DNA of 48,960 bases from a virus. Below the pieces are notes generated by a model. That model was not told where the DNA came from and searched no databases. It was given only the letters and a program-made list of their open reading frames with translations. The translations under genes were made by a program, and so were the position numbers. The stretch spans positions 1 to 48,960 of the IMG/VR virus record IMGVR_UViG_3300037196_000239. One strand, given 5' to 3'. The first letter of the stretch is position 1. Each line of letters opens with the position of its first letter. Of the stretch, positions 25,005 to 32,722 are shown piece by piece.

Positions 25005-27599
25005 TTAACCGCATTTTGAATTAGAGTAATTACAACTAGAACATACCTCAGTAAGACATCCAGACTCACGTTTATAGAGTAACTCAGAACCACATTCTGG
25101 GCATGGCTTATTTTTAGCTTTTTCTTTAGCTATAACTTCCTCATCTGAAATATAGTTTTTAAGAACTCTAGCAAACACAGTTGGGGCATCATATAATGAA
25201 GACCCACTCTTAGCTAGCTGTTCTACGATTTCAGAAACTGCTATTCCATTTCGTAGTGACATACTAATCATTCTTGCTATAGTTATAACATCACCTGCTG
25301 GAAATAGATTTCCTAAGTTATTAACCTTTAAAATATCTTCTGGGTCGTCTGAAAGTTGGATTTGAAGAGTGTAATGACCACGCGATTTTTTAGTTAAAGT
25401 AGCAGATTTATATTTAGTTGGAAGACTTAGACCGGATTCTTCCCCGCCAAAAATCTCACAGGGGATATTATCTGCTTTTCCTACTAAAATCATATAAGAT
25501 TTTTCCTTATAACGAGTCTTAAATATATCAACATCAGTAGTTTTTGGTCTTTCTATACTTTTATTTGGCTTATTTTTAGGCTCTTCTTTTATAACATTCA
25601 AAACTCCAGAACGACATTCATCAACATAAACGGTAAGTCCCTTGCATCCAGCTTTAAAGGCACTCATATATAGCTTGCCAACAGTCTCTTGTGTAGTTCC
25701 TTTGGGTAGGTTTATTGTTGAACTAATGGCATGGTCAATATATAGTTGAATAGTTGCCTGAAGTTTTATTCTCATATCACCATTAATATTACCTGCTTTA
25801 ACAAATACAGAAGGGTCACCACCTGCATTTATACAATCCTCAATAGCTTGATGCTTTACTTTGAATTGAACAAAGTCATTAGTTCCTGGCTTTTTAACAT
25901 TTCTAGTATACTCTTCAGTTTCAAATACTGGCTCTAATCCAGAAGAAGTATTACGCATCAATATTGACATTGAACCATTTGGAGCACTGGTTAAACAAGC
26001 TATATTTCTTCGTGGCTTATTTTGAAGTTCTTTTGGTAGTCTTGACAGAAATACATGGCCATTTTCTTTAGTAGCATCATAAGCAGGAAAAGCACCCTTC
26101 TCAATAGCTAACTGTTCAGAAGAAGCATATACAGAGTCTCTTAATAGCTCATAAATACGTCTAGAAGTCTCAATAGCTTCTTCAGAGTCGTACCGTAGCC
26201 CAAGCATTGCTAACGTGTCTGCGAGCCCTGTACAGCCCATTCCAATACGTCTTCCTAATATAGCTGAATTGCGTAATCCTTCTAATGGAAGTAGCATTAT
26301 ATCTATATTTTTAATATTGTCCTGAGCTCTTGTAGATAACTTAACAACACGTTCAAATTCTGTATAATGAAATGTAGCATTGTCTTTATATGGACTAATA
26401 ACAAATGCTGTAAGGTTATGTGTACCTAAGCAACAAGAATCATCTCTACTAGCAGGAACCTCAGCACAAGGATTAAAACCTACAGTCTCAAAGGAATACG
26501 ATACATTCTTAGTAGTATTTGTTATTGGATCAATAATAATATAATCAGTAATCTCTGAATAACAGTCAGCGGGAGATTCTTTCTTTACTAACTCAAAATT
26601 TATTATTCCAGGTTCTGCTGAATTAGTAGCTCCTTCTATAAGTTTGCTCCAAATATCCTTAGCTTTTACAGTTTTTGAAATTCTAGGGTATTGGTTATTC
26701 TCAAACTCATACCAAAGTTCATAATCTAAGTCATTTTCTACTGCGTTAATAAAAGTGTTATCTACTAATACTGACACATTAGCATGGGAAGTTGATTTTA
26801 GTCTATCAGCAATACTAGAATACTTCCAATTATTAATATCTATTCCAGATTCTGATAACTCATTAAAAAACCATTGCTTATCTAAATCCTGCTTCATCTG
26901 TATAAAGTTAAAAATGTCTGGGTGATGAACTTCAAGGCAGCACATTAAAGCACCACGCCTACCTGATTGTCCTATGGCAGCAGTAACATGTGAGAAGAAG
27001 TCGCAAAAACTATAAGCCCCGGTAGAACTTTTGGCAGCATTGTTAGTTTGAGAGCCACTTGGACGCAGATTAGATAAGTTTATACCACAACCACCTCTTG
27101 CTGCATATATCTTAGCCATATTCTTTGCTGTATCGAAGATAGAATCAAGGTTGTCAGATATTTTTTCTAAAATAAAACAATTACTGGCTGAAGCTTTTAC
27201 ATATGGATTACCTAAAGAATACAGTCCAGAACCCTGAGGAGTATATTTCCAATTAGTCAGAATATCTCTAAATTGAGTAAACCAAAAATCATAAGTTTTT
27301 GATATATCTGGATTAGTTTTTACTTCTTCCTCAGCGAGAACTTTAGCAATTCTATCCCACATATCTTCTGGGGTTTGTTCAAGACAAATTCCACTATTAT
27401 CATGTAAGGCATACTTCTGTATAAATATAGCAGAGGCTAAATCAGCAGTATTCGGCATTACTTTCTGATTCTCAATGTACCATTTATAACAATCTCCATA
27501 GGCTACGGCATCTGATAATTGTGCTGCTGTAGCGGTTTCTACCGCTACGTTCTTATTTAGAAGATACTGTAATGCTTCGTCATTTAGTGCTTCTGGCAT
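25005..27599 (-). CDS. nrdJ: Class II (B12-dependent) ribonucleotide reductase
   Basis: Makes deoxyribonucleotides with adenosylcobalamin as radical source. In the 864-residue form (ATG at 27599) the landmarks are SNCF (C141, redox Cys), SGRRGALM, FNPCAE (N376, C378 catalytic thiyl, E380), CCLGTHNL (C389/C390), GMGCTGLAD and APNGSMSIL, with a C-terminal Cys cluster (CPECGS ... CSSC ... KCG) typical of large NrdJ proteins. The gene is intact, with no intein or intron. A GTG 14 codons upstream is possible but lacks a ribosome site; the ATG has CAGGAG 9 nt before it. A YCGATAHT site lies 68 nt upstream. The enzyme needs B12 from the host or medium. Confidence 0.93.
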   Translation of the reverse strand: MPEALNDEALQYLLNKNVAVETATAAQLSDAVAYGDCYKWYIENQKVMPNTADLASAIFIQKYALHDNSGICLEQTPEDMWDRIAKVLAEEEVKTNPDISKTYDFWFTQFRDILTNWKYTPQGSGLYSLGNPYVKASASNCFILEKISDNLDSIFDTAKNMAKIYAARGGCGINLSNLRPSGSQTNNAAKSSTGAYSFCDFFSHVTAAIGQSGRRGALMCCLEVHHPDIFNFIQMKQDLDKQWFFNELSESGIDINNWKYSSIADRLKSTSHANVSVLVDNTFINAVENDLDYELWYEFENNQYPRISKTVKAKDIWSKLIEGATNSAEPGIINFELVKKESPADCYSEITDYIIIDPITNTTKNVSYSFETVGFNPCAEVPASRDDSCCLGTHNLTAFVISPYKDNATFHYTEFERVVKLSTRAQDNIKNIDIMLLPLEGLRNSAILGRRIGMGCTGLADTLAMLGLRYDSEEAIETSRRIYELLRDSVYASSEQLAIEKGAFPAYDATKENGHVFLSRLPKELQNKPRRNIACLTSAPNGSMSILMRNTSSGLEPVFETEEYTRNVKKPGTNDFVQFKVKHQAIEDCINAGGDPSVFVKAGNINGDMRIKLQATIQLYIDHAISSTINLPKGTTQETVGKLYMSAFKAGCKGLTVYVDECRSGVLNVIKEEPKNKPNKSIERPKTTDVDIFKTRYKEKSYMILVGKADNIPCEIFGGEESGLSLPTKYKSATLTKKSRGHYTLQIQLSDDPEDILKVNNLGNLFPAGDVITIARMISMSLRNGIAVSEIVEQLAKSGSSLYDAPTVFARVLKNYISDEEVIAKEKAKNKPCPECGSELLYKRESGCLTEVCSSCNYSNSKCG

Positions 27600-27667
27600 G
27601 TGCTTCGACTCCTGTATATTTAATTGCGATACCCTAGCCACAGGAATAGCAATTTTATGTAATAATG

Positions 27668-27675
27668 AGTATCGG
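27668..27675 (-). promoter_or_regulatory. YCGATAHT promoter-like site (ACCGATACT)
   Basis: Reads ATTTGACCGATACTCATT on the minus strand, 68 nt before the nrdJ ATG and immediately after the terminator at 27702-27725. The flank ATTTG is shared with the sites at 28507, 32723 and 44304. Confidence 0.6.
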
Positions 27676-27701
27676 TCAAATCATACAAAAAATTACAAAA
27701 A

Positions 27702-27725
27702 AGAGACCCAAATTAACGGGTCTCT
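27702..27725 (-). terminator. Rho-independent terminator upstream of nrdJ
   Basis: An 8-bp perfect stem, AGAGACCC with GGGTCTCT, 8-nt loop, followed on the minus strand by TTTTTTGTAATTTTTTG. It ends the transcript of the three small genes at 27.7-28.2 kb just before the nrdJ promoter-like site. Confidence 0.88.
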
Positions 27726-27754
27726 AAGATATAATCAAAATCGATAACTATTTA

Positions 27755-27898
27755 TTATTTCTTTTTGTTGGGTGCTACTTTTGGTAATTTCTTGCCCTTA
27801 CTAGACTTATTCCATTCTTCAACGTTAACACCTGAGTTCTCTAACTTACCTTTATTAATGTTAAAGAACTTTCGCTGCTTATCTGATTTAAATGGCAC
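27755..27898 (-). CDS. Tiny basic protein (PFKSDKQRKFF)
   Basis: A 47-residue lysine-rich protein starting (GTG)PFKSDKQRKFFNINKG and ending in KKLPKVAPNKKK. It resembles the many tiny phage proteins that begin with 'PxxSxKQR'; their function is unknown. The GTG at 27898 is chosen because it puts that motif at the N terminus; a GTG at 27910 is the alternative and neither has a strong ribosome site. It is in frame with the gene upstream, separated from it only by a TAG and a few codons. Codons are rich in AAG and GGT. Confidence 0.6.
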   Translation of the reverse strand: MPFKSDKQRKFFNINKGKLENSGVNVEEWNKSSKGKKLPKVAPNKKK

Positions 27899-27919
27899 TA
27901 CAGCACCCACAAATAAAGA

Positions 27920-28033
27920 CTACTTACAATCCTTACCCTTCTTGTCTTTCTTATCCATCTTCTTATCGTCCTTACCATCCTTCTTAAGCCAGGGTGGAAG
28001 TTTCTTACCTGAGTCTTTCTTTTTATCTACCAT
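27920..28033 (-). CDS. Tiny Lys/Asp-rich protein
   Basis: A 37-residue protein made mostly of Lys, Asp and Gly (MVDKKKDSGKKLPPWLKKDG, then KDDKKMDKKDKKGKDCK). AAAGGAG lies 8 nt before the ATG, a strong site. Codons favour AAG and GGT, like the SSB gene, suggesting high expression. The stop is TAG, and the same frame stays open into the next small gene. A nucleic-acid-binding or internal-head role is possible but unproven. Confidence 0.65.
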   Translation of the reverse strand: MVDKKKDSGKKLPPWLKKDGKDDKKMDKKDKKGKDCK

Positions 28034-28063
28034 CTTATTATCTCCTTTAAATTACATTACTAA

Positions 28064-28213
28064 TTAACGCTTATCTTCCTTAATACCACCACTAGGCTTT
28101 ACAGTACCCTTACGAGTATCACGTAAAATACCATTCTTCTGAGTCTTACCAGGAACCTTTACAGGACCTTTCTGCTCGCCTCCAACACCATGCTTTTCGC
28201 TACCATTCTTCAT
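28064..28213 (-). CDS. Tiny Gly/Lys-rich protein
   Basis: A 49-residue protein (MKNGSEKHGVGGEQKGPVKV, then GKTQKNGILRDTRKGTVKPS and KEDKR). No known family. AAAGGA lies 8 nt before the ATG. It uses AAG, GGT and CGT codons, unlike the AAA/AGA style of most neighbours, so it may be strongly expressed. The 100-nt gap upstream (28214-28313) holds a small bulged hairpin at 28286-28301 and no YCGATAHT core. Confidence 0.65.
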   Translation of the reverse strand: MKNGSEKHGVGGEQKGPVKVPGKTQKNGILRDTRKGTVKPSGGIKEDKR

Positions 28214-28285
28214 TTATAATATCCTTTCATTAACTTATTGATATAATTTAATTACTTACTTCAATACTACTCTCATAATTTGCTC

Positions 28286-28301
28286 TTGCCTTTTCGGACA
28301 A
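28286..28301 (-). promoter_or_regulatory. Bulged hairpin with GAAAA loop upstream of small-gene cluster
   Basis: On the minus strand TTG-t-CC-GAAAA-GG-CAA can form a short stem with one bulged U, 72 nt before the ATG at 28213. It resembles the hsp20 leader hairpin at 3411-3429 (a bulge, CC, GAAA, GG). Either a shared RNA element or a promoter variant. Confidence 0.25.
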
Positions 28302-28313
28302 ACAAACCATATA

Positions 28314-28490
28314 TTAGCTCCCTTGTGATTCAGTTAACTTGTCAAAAATAGTTAATAATGGAGACTGTATTTCTTGCTTTTGTATCTTTGATAAATCACT
28401 AACACTTATTGAAATACTATACTTATTTAATATATCTAACAAAACACGTAATTCTTGTTGTGTAAACGTAATACTTTGTTCATCATTCAT
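28314..28490 (-). CDS. Small helical protein (TQQELRVLLDIL)
   Basis: A 58-residue protein, MNDEQSITFTQQELRVLLDI then KYSISISVSDLSKIQKQE. Function unknown; small phage proteins with a TxQE helix like this are common. The ATG at 28490 has TTGGAG 5 nt before it; a TTG nine codons upstream would begin inside the YCGATAHT site and is rejected. The promoter-like site ends only 16 nt before the ATG, the closest spacing in the window. Confidence 0.65.
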   Translation of the reverse strand: MNDEQSITFTQQELRVLLDILNKYSISISVSDLSKIQKQEIQSPLLTIFDKLTESQGS

Positions 28491-28506
28491 ACAGTCTCCA
28501 AAATCT

Positions 28507-28514
28507 ATTATCGA
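28507..28514 (-). promoter_or_regulatory. YCGATAHT promoter-like site (GTCGATAAT)
   Basis: Reads TATTTGTCGATAATAGATTT on the minus strand, 16 nt before the ATG at 28490. With the sites at 32723 and 44304 it forms a TTTGTCGATA subclass. Confidence 0.65.
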
Positions 28515-28531
28515 CAAATATAAAATAATAA

Positions 28532-28942
28532 TTATACTATTACAGTTAAAATTTTTGGAGCAAGGGCTGCTATTTTTAGTCTATCATTATGTGGAACAAC
28601 TATACAGCCTTCTGATTCCTGTAAATAATTAGAACCATTTGGAGCTTCTTGTCCATGAATAAAAAAAGCAGACCTTCCAAAGGTATTTCCAGAAATTTGA
28701 GTTAATTGAGCACTATTTTCGCCTACTACTGGATGGTTTTCAAAGGAGCCTATATTATATTTTCCAGGTGGTAATGGGCCTATAAAATGAACCGAGCACA
28801 TATTTGGATTATTTTTACCATGTATTCTATTTGGATTTTGAGGTATTCTACTATCATTACCAGCATAAGCACTACTAGTTAAGACAGTGGAATCCTCATC
28901 ATTAGTTATAGTTCCAGTAGTTATTTTAAAAGTTATACTCAT
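28532..28942 (-). CDS. L,D-transpeptidase-like protein (DUF2778 type)
   Basis: A 136-residue protein with the L,D-transpeptidase-type catalytic pattern: RSAFFIHGQ (H96-G97) followed by SEGCIVVP (S110, G112, C113). The N-terminal half (PPGKYNIGSF) fits the lead-in of DUF2778, a YkuD-related group that includes murein-targeting effectors. It would cut or exchange murein stems. No signal peptide is present, so a holin-like route or virion delivery is needed. It lies next to a spanin-like gene, suggesting a lysis pair. AGAGG lies before the ATG. Confidence 0.7.
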   Translation of the reverse strand: MSITFKITTGTITNDEDSTVLTSSAYAGNDSRIPQNPNRIHGKNNPNMCSVHFIGPLPPGKYNIGSFENHPVVGENSAQLTQISGNTFGRSAFFIHGQEAPNGSNYLQESEGCIVVPHNDRLKIAALAPKILTVIV

Positions 28943-28970
28943 GGATTACCTCTTAGATTGCTGTTTTTAC

Positions 28971-29588
28971 TTAAAGTAAGAAGTGTAGAGCAATTAAAGC
29001 AGCTTCTGCTAATGCTGAATCACGCCATAGCTTTTTTCTCTTAGTCTGGACATTAACATCCTTTTTTAATTGTGTGTTCTCTACATCAACATTAAAGATA
29101 GTCTGTGATTGATTGTTTATTAAAGCTTGATCAGCTGCCTTGTCTGTCTGTAAATCGTTTACAGTATCTACACACTGAGCATCATCTGCTTTAACTGCAG
29201 CTAATTCTTGTTGACAATCAGGTAATGTAGTAGGTGTTGGAGTATTTGGTAATTGAACTAAAGGAGCAGGTGCCACTACAGCATTACTAACAGTAGGTGT
29301 TGGTGTAATTACAGGCTTTTTACTCAATAAGGCTACTACTTTTGAATGTTCTAACTGATATAAATTATAGACAGAAGTAGCAGCAGCATCAGCAGTATCT
29401 TTGGCAGCAGTTAGTTTCACAGCTTCTATATTTAGACTTGCTATTTGAGCATTCTCTTTAGTAATAGTTTCATTGTGTAGCCTATCTTTAATATAAATAG
29501 TTCCAAATACAGCAAGACCAGCTAGAAGAATCCAAATAATATCCCTGTGATATTTTTCTATAAATGTTAAATCAGTGCCTAGACTCAT
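28971..29588 (-). CDS. Spanin-like inner-membrane coiled-coil protein
   Basis: A 205-residue protein with a cytoplasmic N terminus, one membrane span (residues 16-36, IIWILLAGLAVFGTIYI), an Ala/Lys-rich coiled coil (40-85), a Pro/Thr-rich linker (95-125), a second coiled coil (125-185) and a short hydrophobic C-terminal tail. This is the layout of i-spanins (Rz type), though longer and with a linker. No embedded Rz1 lipoprotein frame was found. With the L,D-transpeptidase-like gene downstream it may form a lysis unit. Confidence 0.55.
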   Translation of the reverse strand: MSLGTDLTFIEKYHRDIIWILLAGLAVFGTIYIKDRLHNETITKENAQIASLNIEAVKLTAAKDTADAAATSVYNLYQLEHSKVVALLSKKPVITPTPTVSNAVVAPAPLVQLPNTPTPTTLPDCQQELAAVKADDAQCVDTVNDLQTDKAADQALINNQSQTIFNVDVENTQLKKDVNVQTKRKKLWRDSALAEAALIALHFLL

Positions 29589-29589
29589 G

Positions 29590-30120
29590 TTATGCTTCTT
29601 TCTTATCTTCTTTTTTAGGTGAATAGAAAACGGATAGTAATAAGGTCTTAATTAGATTTTCATCATTAGGTGAAAATGCGGTTAAACCTAGTTTATTTAC
29701 AACCTGATACACGTTTTGGGCTTTTGTTTTAGCTACTCCAAAATCGGGATAGATTAAATACTCAGAATTCTTAGATATATATCCGTAAGCTAAAATCTCG
29801 GCTAATTTATTTTGTAGCACAGGGTCATCACTGAATAGTTTGTTAAGTTCTATAGCTGTCTTTAATCTGGCACAAAGAGTCTTAAAACCCTCCACATTAG
29901 GTGAAGAAGCCATATAAATATGTTCACTACACTTCTTATGTACTAAAATTATCTGACTTTGTATCTTTTTAGAGTCATTCAATGATTCAATAGAAATACC
30001 TATAGAATCTTTAGCTGGAACTGAGTATGGGGAGACTACACCACCTATAACTCCATTAACAGCATCTTTTGCTGTTAAACTACTAAAAGTCTCAAATAAT
30101 TTATTATACAAAGTTGTCAT
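29590..30120 (-). CDS. Hypothetical 176-aa protein
   Basis: Not recognised. A mostly helical soluble protein whose N terminus (MTTLYNKLFETFSSLTAKDA) is weakly like the CTS-type tags of neighbours. A Gly/Val-rich stretch follows (GVIGGVVSPYSVP). One base separates it from the spanin-like gene and one from the gene upstream, so it belongs to a tight operon with presumed virion genes. Confidence 0.65.
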   Translation of the reverse strand: MTTLYNKLFETFSSLTAKDAVNGVIGGVVSPYSVPAKDSIGISIESLNDSKKIQSQIILVHKKCSEHIYMASSPNVEGFKTLCARLKTAIELNKLFSDDPVLQNKLAEILAYGYISKNSEYLIYPDFGVAKTKAQNVYQVVNKLGLTAFSPNDENLIKTLLLSVFYSPKKEDKKEA

Positions 30121-30121
30121 T

Positions 30122-30400
30122 TTATGCCGTTAAGTTATTTACTATAGAAAGCTGTGTTTGTAAATAATTAATCAAACTAGTTTTTGCTTCTGTAAAGGTA
30201 AGCACTTGATTTTGAGGTATTGCTTGAATTATAAAATTTTTATCTAATCTTAACAAATCATACATAACAGTAGATTGGCTGTCTATAGTTTTTAAATACA
30301 CATTAGTAATCTTTACAGCATATAAATTAGCAGTAGCAAAAATAACAAAATAAGCTATGTCATTTACCGAAAAATTTGCTGTAAGTTGTTGTGTAGTCAT
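30122..30400 (-). CDS. Small beta-rich protein, paralogue of its upstream neighbour
   Basis: A 92-residue protein with ANFSVNDIAYFV, VKITNVYLKTID and a C-terminal helix. Order and key positions (F-x-V-x-D-x-AY ... V-x-IT-x-Y ... V-x-Y ... F-x-E) match the 97-aa protein encoded directly upstream, so the two look like a tandem duplication. Function unknown; structural small proteins of this type are common in myovirus operons. Its ATG overlaps the upstream stop. Confidence 0.65.
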   Translation of the reverse strand: MTTQQLTANFSVNDIAYFVIFATANLYAVKITNVYLKTIDSQSTVMYDLLRLDKNFIIQAIPQNQVLTFTEAKTSLINYLQTQLSIVNNLTA

Positions 30401-30693
30401 TATTGTAAGGCCTGTAAATTAGCTGTTTTTTGTGCTAAAATAACCGTCAGAATACCTGTAATTTCATCTAAATAAAATAGCTCATGCTCATTAAATAAAG
30501 TAGGTCCAGGCCTTGGATTTCCTACTCCAGAGGCATTTAGAGCATAGGAAATCTTATACGAAACTTCAGGGCAACCAACATTACTTAAAGAATCATGAAT
30601 ATAAATATCAGTAATATTAACAGATACTGGATTATCATGATAAATTCTATAAGCTGTATCGCCCACATTAAATTTAGTAGTATAGGAAGACAT
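30400..30693 (-). CDS. Small beta-rich protein, paralogue of its downstream neighbour
   Basis: A 97-residue protein with TKFNVGDTAYRIYHD, VNITDIYIHD and FYLDEITGIL followed by a final helix. See the neighbour at 30122-30400, which keeps the same pattern at low identity. The FxVGDxAY opening resembles short SH3-like barrels. Function unknown. Its ATG overlaps the stop of the gene upstream. Confidence 0.65.
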   Translation of the reverse strand: MSSYTTKFNVGDTAYRIYHDNPVSVNITDIYIHDSLSNVGCPEVSYKISYALNASGVGNPRPGPTLFNEHELFYLDEITGILTVILAQKTANLQALQ

Positions 30694-31289
30694 TAATAAG
30701 CAGCCTCAAGTGGATTAGTATATGGAGACTCATCTGCATGACCAAATGGATCAGTATATCCTTCTTGACCACCAGCAGAAGGGGCCTCTAAAGGAGCTGA
30801 TAAGGCCTCTGCAGGCTGTTCTGTGGGAACTGGTTCAGCAGTGGGCTCAATGGGTGCTTGGGCAACTGATGGCTCAATTGGAGGCTCTGTAGCCTGTCCA
30901 CCAGCCAATGTTGCTATACTATCAGCACAGCCAGCTAATATCTTTAAAAACTCATCAATATGAGGAACTGCGTTATCTACAGTCATATCTTTATCAAAGA
31001 GTTTTTCAAAAGAACCTACATAACTCTTTAGTGGAATGGTTATAGCACGTATAAGTTCTGGATTAATTACATCTTTCTGAACAGTATTAGAAGCAGAACC
31101 TGACGGAGAAGGCATTTGAGGGGCAGTTAGTCCAGGCTTAGCAGGGGCAGCATCAGAAGCACCTGTAGCAGCAGGAAAATCAGCATCCGACATTGGGGCA
31201 CCACTTACTTCCTGGGCACTTGTAGGTTCTTTGGGAAGATTTACATCATCAATAGCTTCTTGAAGAAAGTCTCTTATTTTTAAATTCAT
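30693..31289 (-). CDS. Pro/Ala/Glu-rich protein with CTS-like N terminus
   Basis: A 198-residue protein that starts MNLKIRDFLQEAIDDVN, the best match in this window to the 'FLxEA' capsid-targeting tags of T4-like internal proteins, including an LQE that could be a prohead-protease site. The rest is Pro/Ala/Ser/Glu-rich with a short helical core (NPELIRAITIPLKSYVGSFE, about 75-95). A scaffold-associated or internal head protein fits. The ATG at 31289 has GAGG 6 nt upstream; a TTG five codons earlier is less likely. Confidence 0.68.
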   Translation of the reverse strand: MNLKIRDFLQEAIDDVNLPKEPTSAQEVSGAPMSDADFPAATGASDAAPAKPGLTAPQMPSPSGSASNTVQKDVINPELIRAITIPLKSYVGSFEKLFDKDMTVDNAVPHIDEFLKILAGCADSIATLAGGQATEPPIEPSVAQAPIEPTAEPVPTEQPAEALSAPLEAPSAGGQEGYTDPFGHADESPYTNPLEAAY

Positions 31290-31306
31290 ACTATACCTCA
31301 TCAAAG

Positions 31307-32701
31307 TTAATTAATCTTTTTCTTTTTATTCCCATTAATGTCCCAAATACTTTCCCTAGTTCTAAAAATACAATTAGGATGCCTACATAAAAAACAACTT
31401 CTAGTATTAGGAAGAAGTATACCAGACTTTAAAGTTTGTTTAATCTTTGTTATGTCTTTTGCCCTATCTATATCAATATTAAAAGCCAATTCCTTAAATG
31501 GATGTAATAGACCTCTAGTATAAATTAAGGTGCCATCAATTGTTTCTAACTTAGGATATTCATTTTTTAGAAGCTTAGCATATAAGCTAATTTGTTTATT
31601 ATATTTAGTATTGTTTTTTTCTAAATATTTCTCATCTAATTTAGATGATTTATAATCTAAAATATGAGCTATATTTTCATTAATTATAATTAAATCAGCA
31701 GTTCCATAAAAGTCATAATTCGACAAATTACCCTTCATTAAATGTTCTACTAATACAATAGATGAAGGATTTATTAACTGATAAAAAATAGAAGTATCAT
31801 CCAAGAATAAACTTTCTATAAATGGAGTATGTTCTGCTAACTCATTCTTGATGTCTAAATATTTATTAGAAGAAAAATAGTTAGAGGCTATATTTTTAAG
31901 ATTTTTAGTTTTACTTTTATTGTATCTGGTAAAAATAGTCTCAAAAATAAGATGTAATTTAGAACCTTGTTTTGTAGCCTCATTACCTAAACATTCCTCT
32001 ACCAATTCATTTGTAATATATCTATCTGTAAAATATTTAGGACAGAAACTAAAATCTTCTAACTTAGAATTATTCCATTCCTCTATTTTATCTGAAACAT
32101 ATGTGCTATTTTTAGCTAAAATATAAGTGAAGAAAGGCTCCAAAATAACTGAAAGTTTATCTAAATATAAAGAACCCGAGGATGCTACAAGAGGAGAGTG
32201 ACAATATCTTTTATAGGCTAAAAAATAAGAAGTTAATTTTCCTTCCTTTTTATATTTATTAAAGGCATCCTCATAAGAAACAGAATCCGTGACAGCAATT
32301 TCTCTTATATTTTTTTCAGTTAGAAGAATGTCATCCTTAACTTGTTCTAATAATAAAGAAGAAGTAGTAAAATTATCTATAAATTTACTACAATACTCAA
32401 CTACTGAATCGTTTAGAAAATATCCTAAACTAAGTTTGTGTCCAGGTGAGGTATATTTTTGAATATAGGAGTAAGCACAACTTAAATATTTACCTAATGA
32501 GATATTACACTGCTTACAGTTGTTTATCAGAATAGAAAAAGCATCCAAATCAGAAGATGAGGCAAAGGATGGTGTCTTGGACACTAGGCTACAGAATAGC
32601 AGAGCATCATACAGTAAAGTTTTCTCTTTTAGAGGAAAATATTTCTTTATAGAAAATTTTAAACTGGGCTGTATATAATTTATAGTAGTTTCGTCCAACA
32701 A
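31307..32701 (-). CDS. PD-(D/E)XK nuclease with Cas4/AddB-like four-Cys cluster
   Basis: A 464-residue nuclease of the RecB/Cas4 superfamily. The C-terminal half carries GSKLHLIFE (H250), FYGTADLII (D336), HILDYKSSK (D349, K351) and KQISLYA (Q370), the usual metal-binding set. One Cys before the domain (C220, FSFCPKYF) and three after it (C436, C439, C444; C-x2-C-x5-C) have the spacing of the 4Fe-4S cluster in Cas4 and AddB. It would be a single-strand DNA exonuclease or end-processing enzyme; no helicase motif is present. The TTG start has CGGAGG 8 nt upstream and a YCGATAHT site 21 nt upstream. It sits among presumed virion genes, an odd place for a repair enzyme. Confidence 0.82.
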   Translation of the reverse strand: MLDETTINYIQPSLKFSIKKYFPLKEKTLLYDALLFCSLVSKTPSFASSSDLDAFSILINNCKQCNISLGKYLSCAYSYIQKYTSPGHKLSLGYFLNDSVVEYCSKFIDNFTTSSLLLEQVKDDILLTEKNIREIAVTDSVSYEDAFNKYKKEGKLTSYFLAYKRYCHSPLVASSGSLYLDKLSVILEPFFTYILAKNSTYVSDKIEEWNNSKLEDFSFCPKYFTDRYITNELVEECLGNEATKQGSKLHLIFETIFTRYNKSKTKNLKNIASNYFSSNKYLDIKNELAEHTPFIESLFLDDTSIFYQLINPSSIVLVEHLMKGNLSNYDFYGTADLIIINENIAHILDYKSSKLDEKYLEKNNTKYNKQISLYAKLLKNEYPKLETIDGTLIYTRGLLHPFKELAFNIDIDRAKDITKIKQTLKSGILLPNTRSCFLCRHPNCIFRTRESIWDINGNKKKKIN

Positions 32702-32722
32702 CGAAGCCTCCGAGGTAATACT

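Noticed and set aside
25005-27599. Intron or intein in nrdJ
   Set aside because: All motifs run in order without interruption and the length is normal; the HNH gene lies after the stop.
27755-28033. TAG recoding (alternative genetic code) suggested by the in-frame TAG
   Set aside because: Many clear genes end in TAG (for example those ending at 10341, 14730, 18446, 19366 and 21442) with the next gene following at once, so TAG is a normal stop.
27765-28067. A 100-codon plus-strand frame before the small-gene cluster
   Set aside because: It is the reverse complement of two tiny genes with good ribosome sites and Lys-rich codons; its Ser/Leu/Pro-rich product is what antisense of Lys codons gives.
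31307-32701. CRISPR-Cas locus suggested by the Cas4-like protein
   Set aside because: No spaced direct repeats and no other cas gene in the window.
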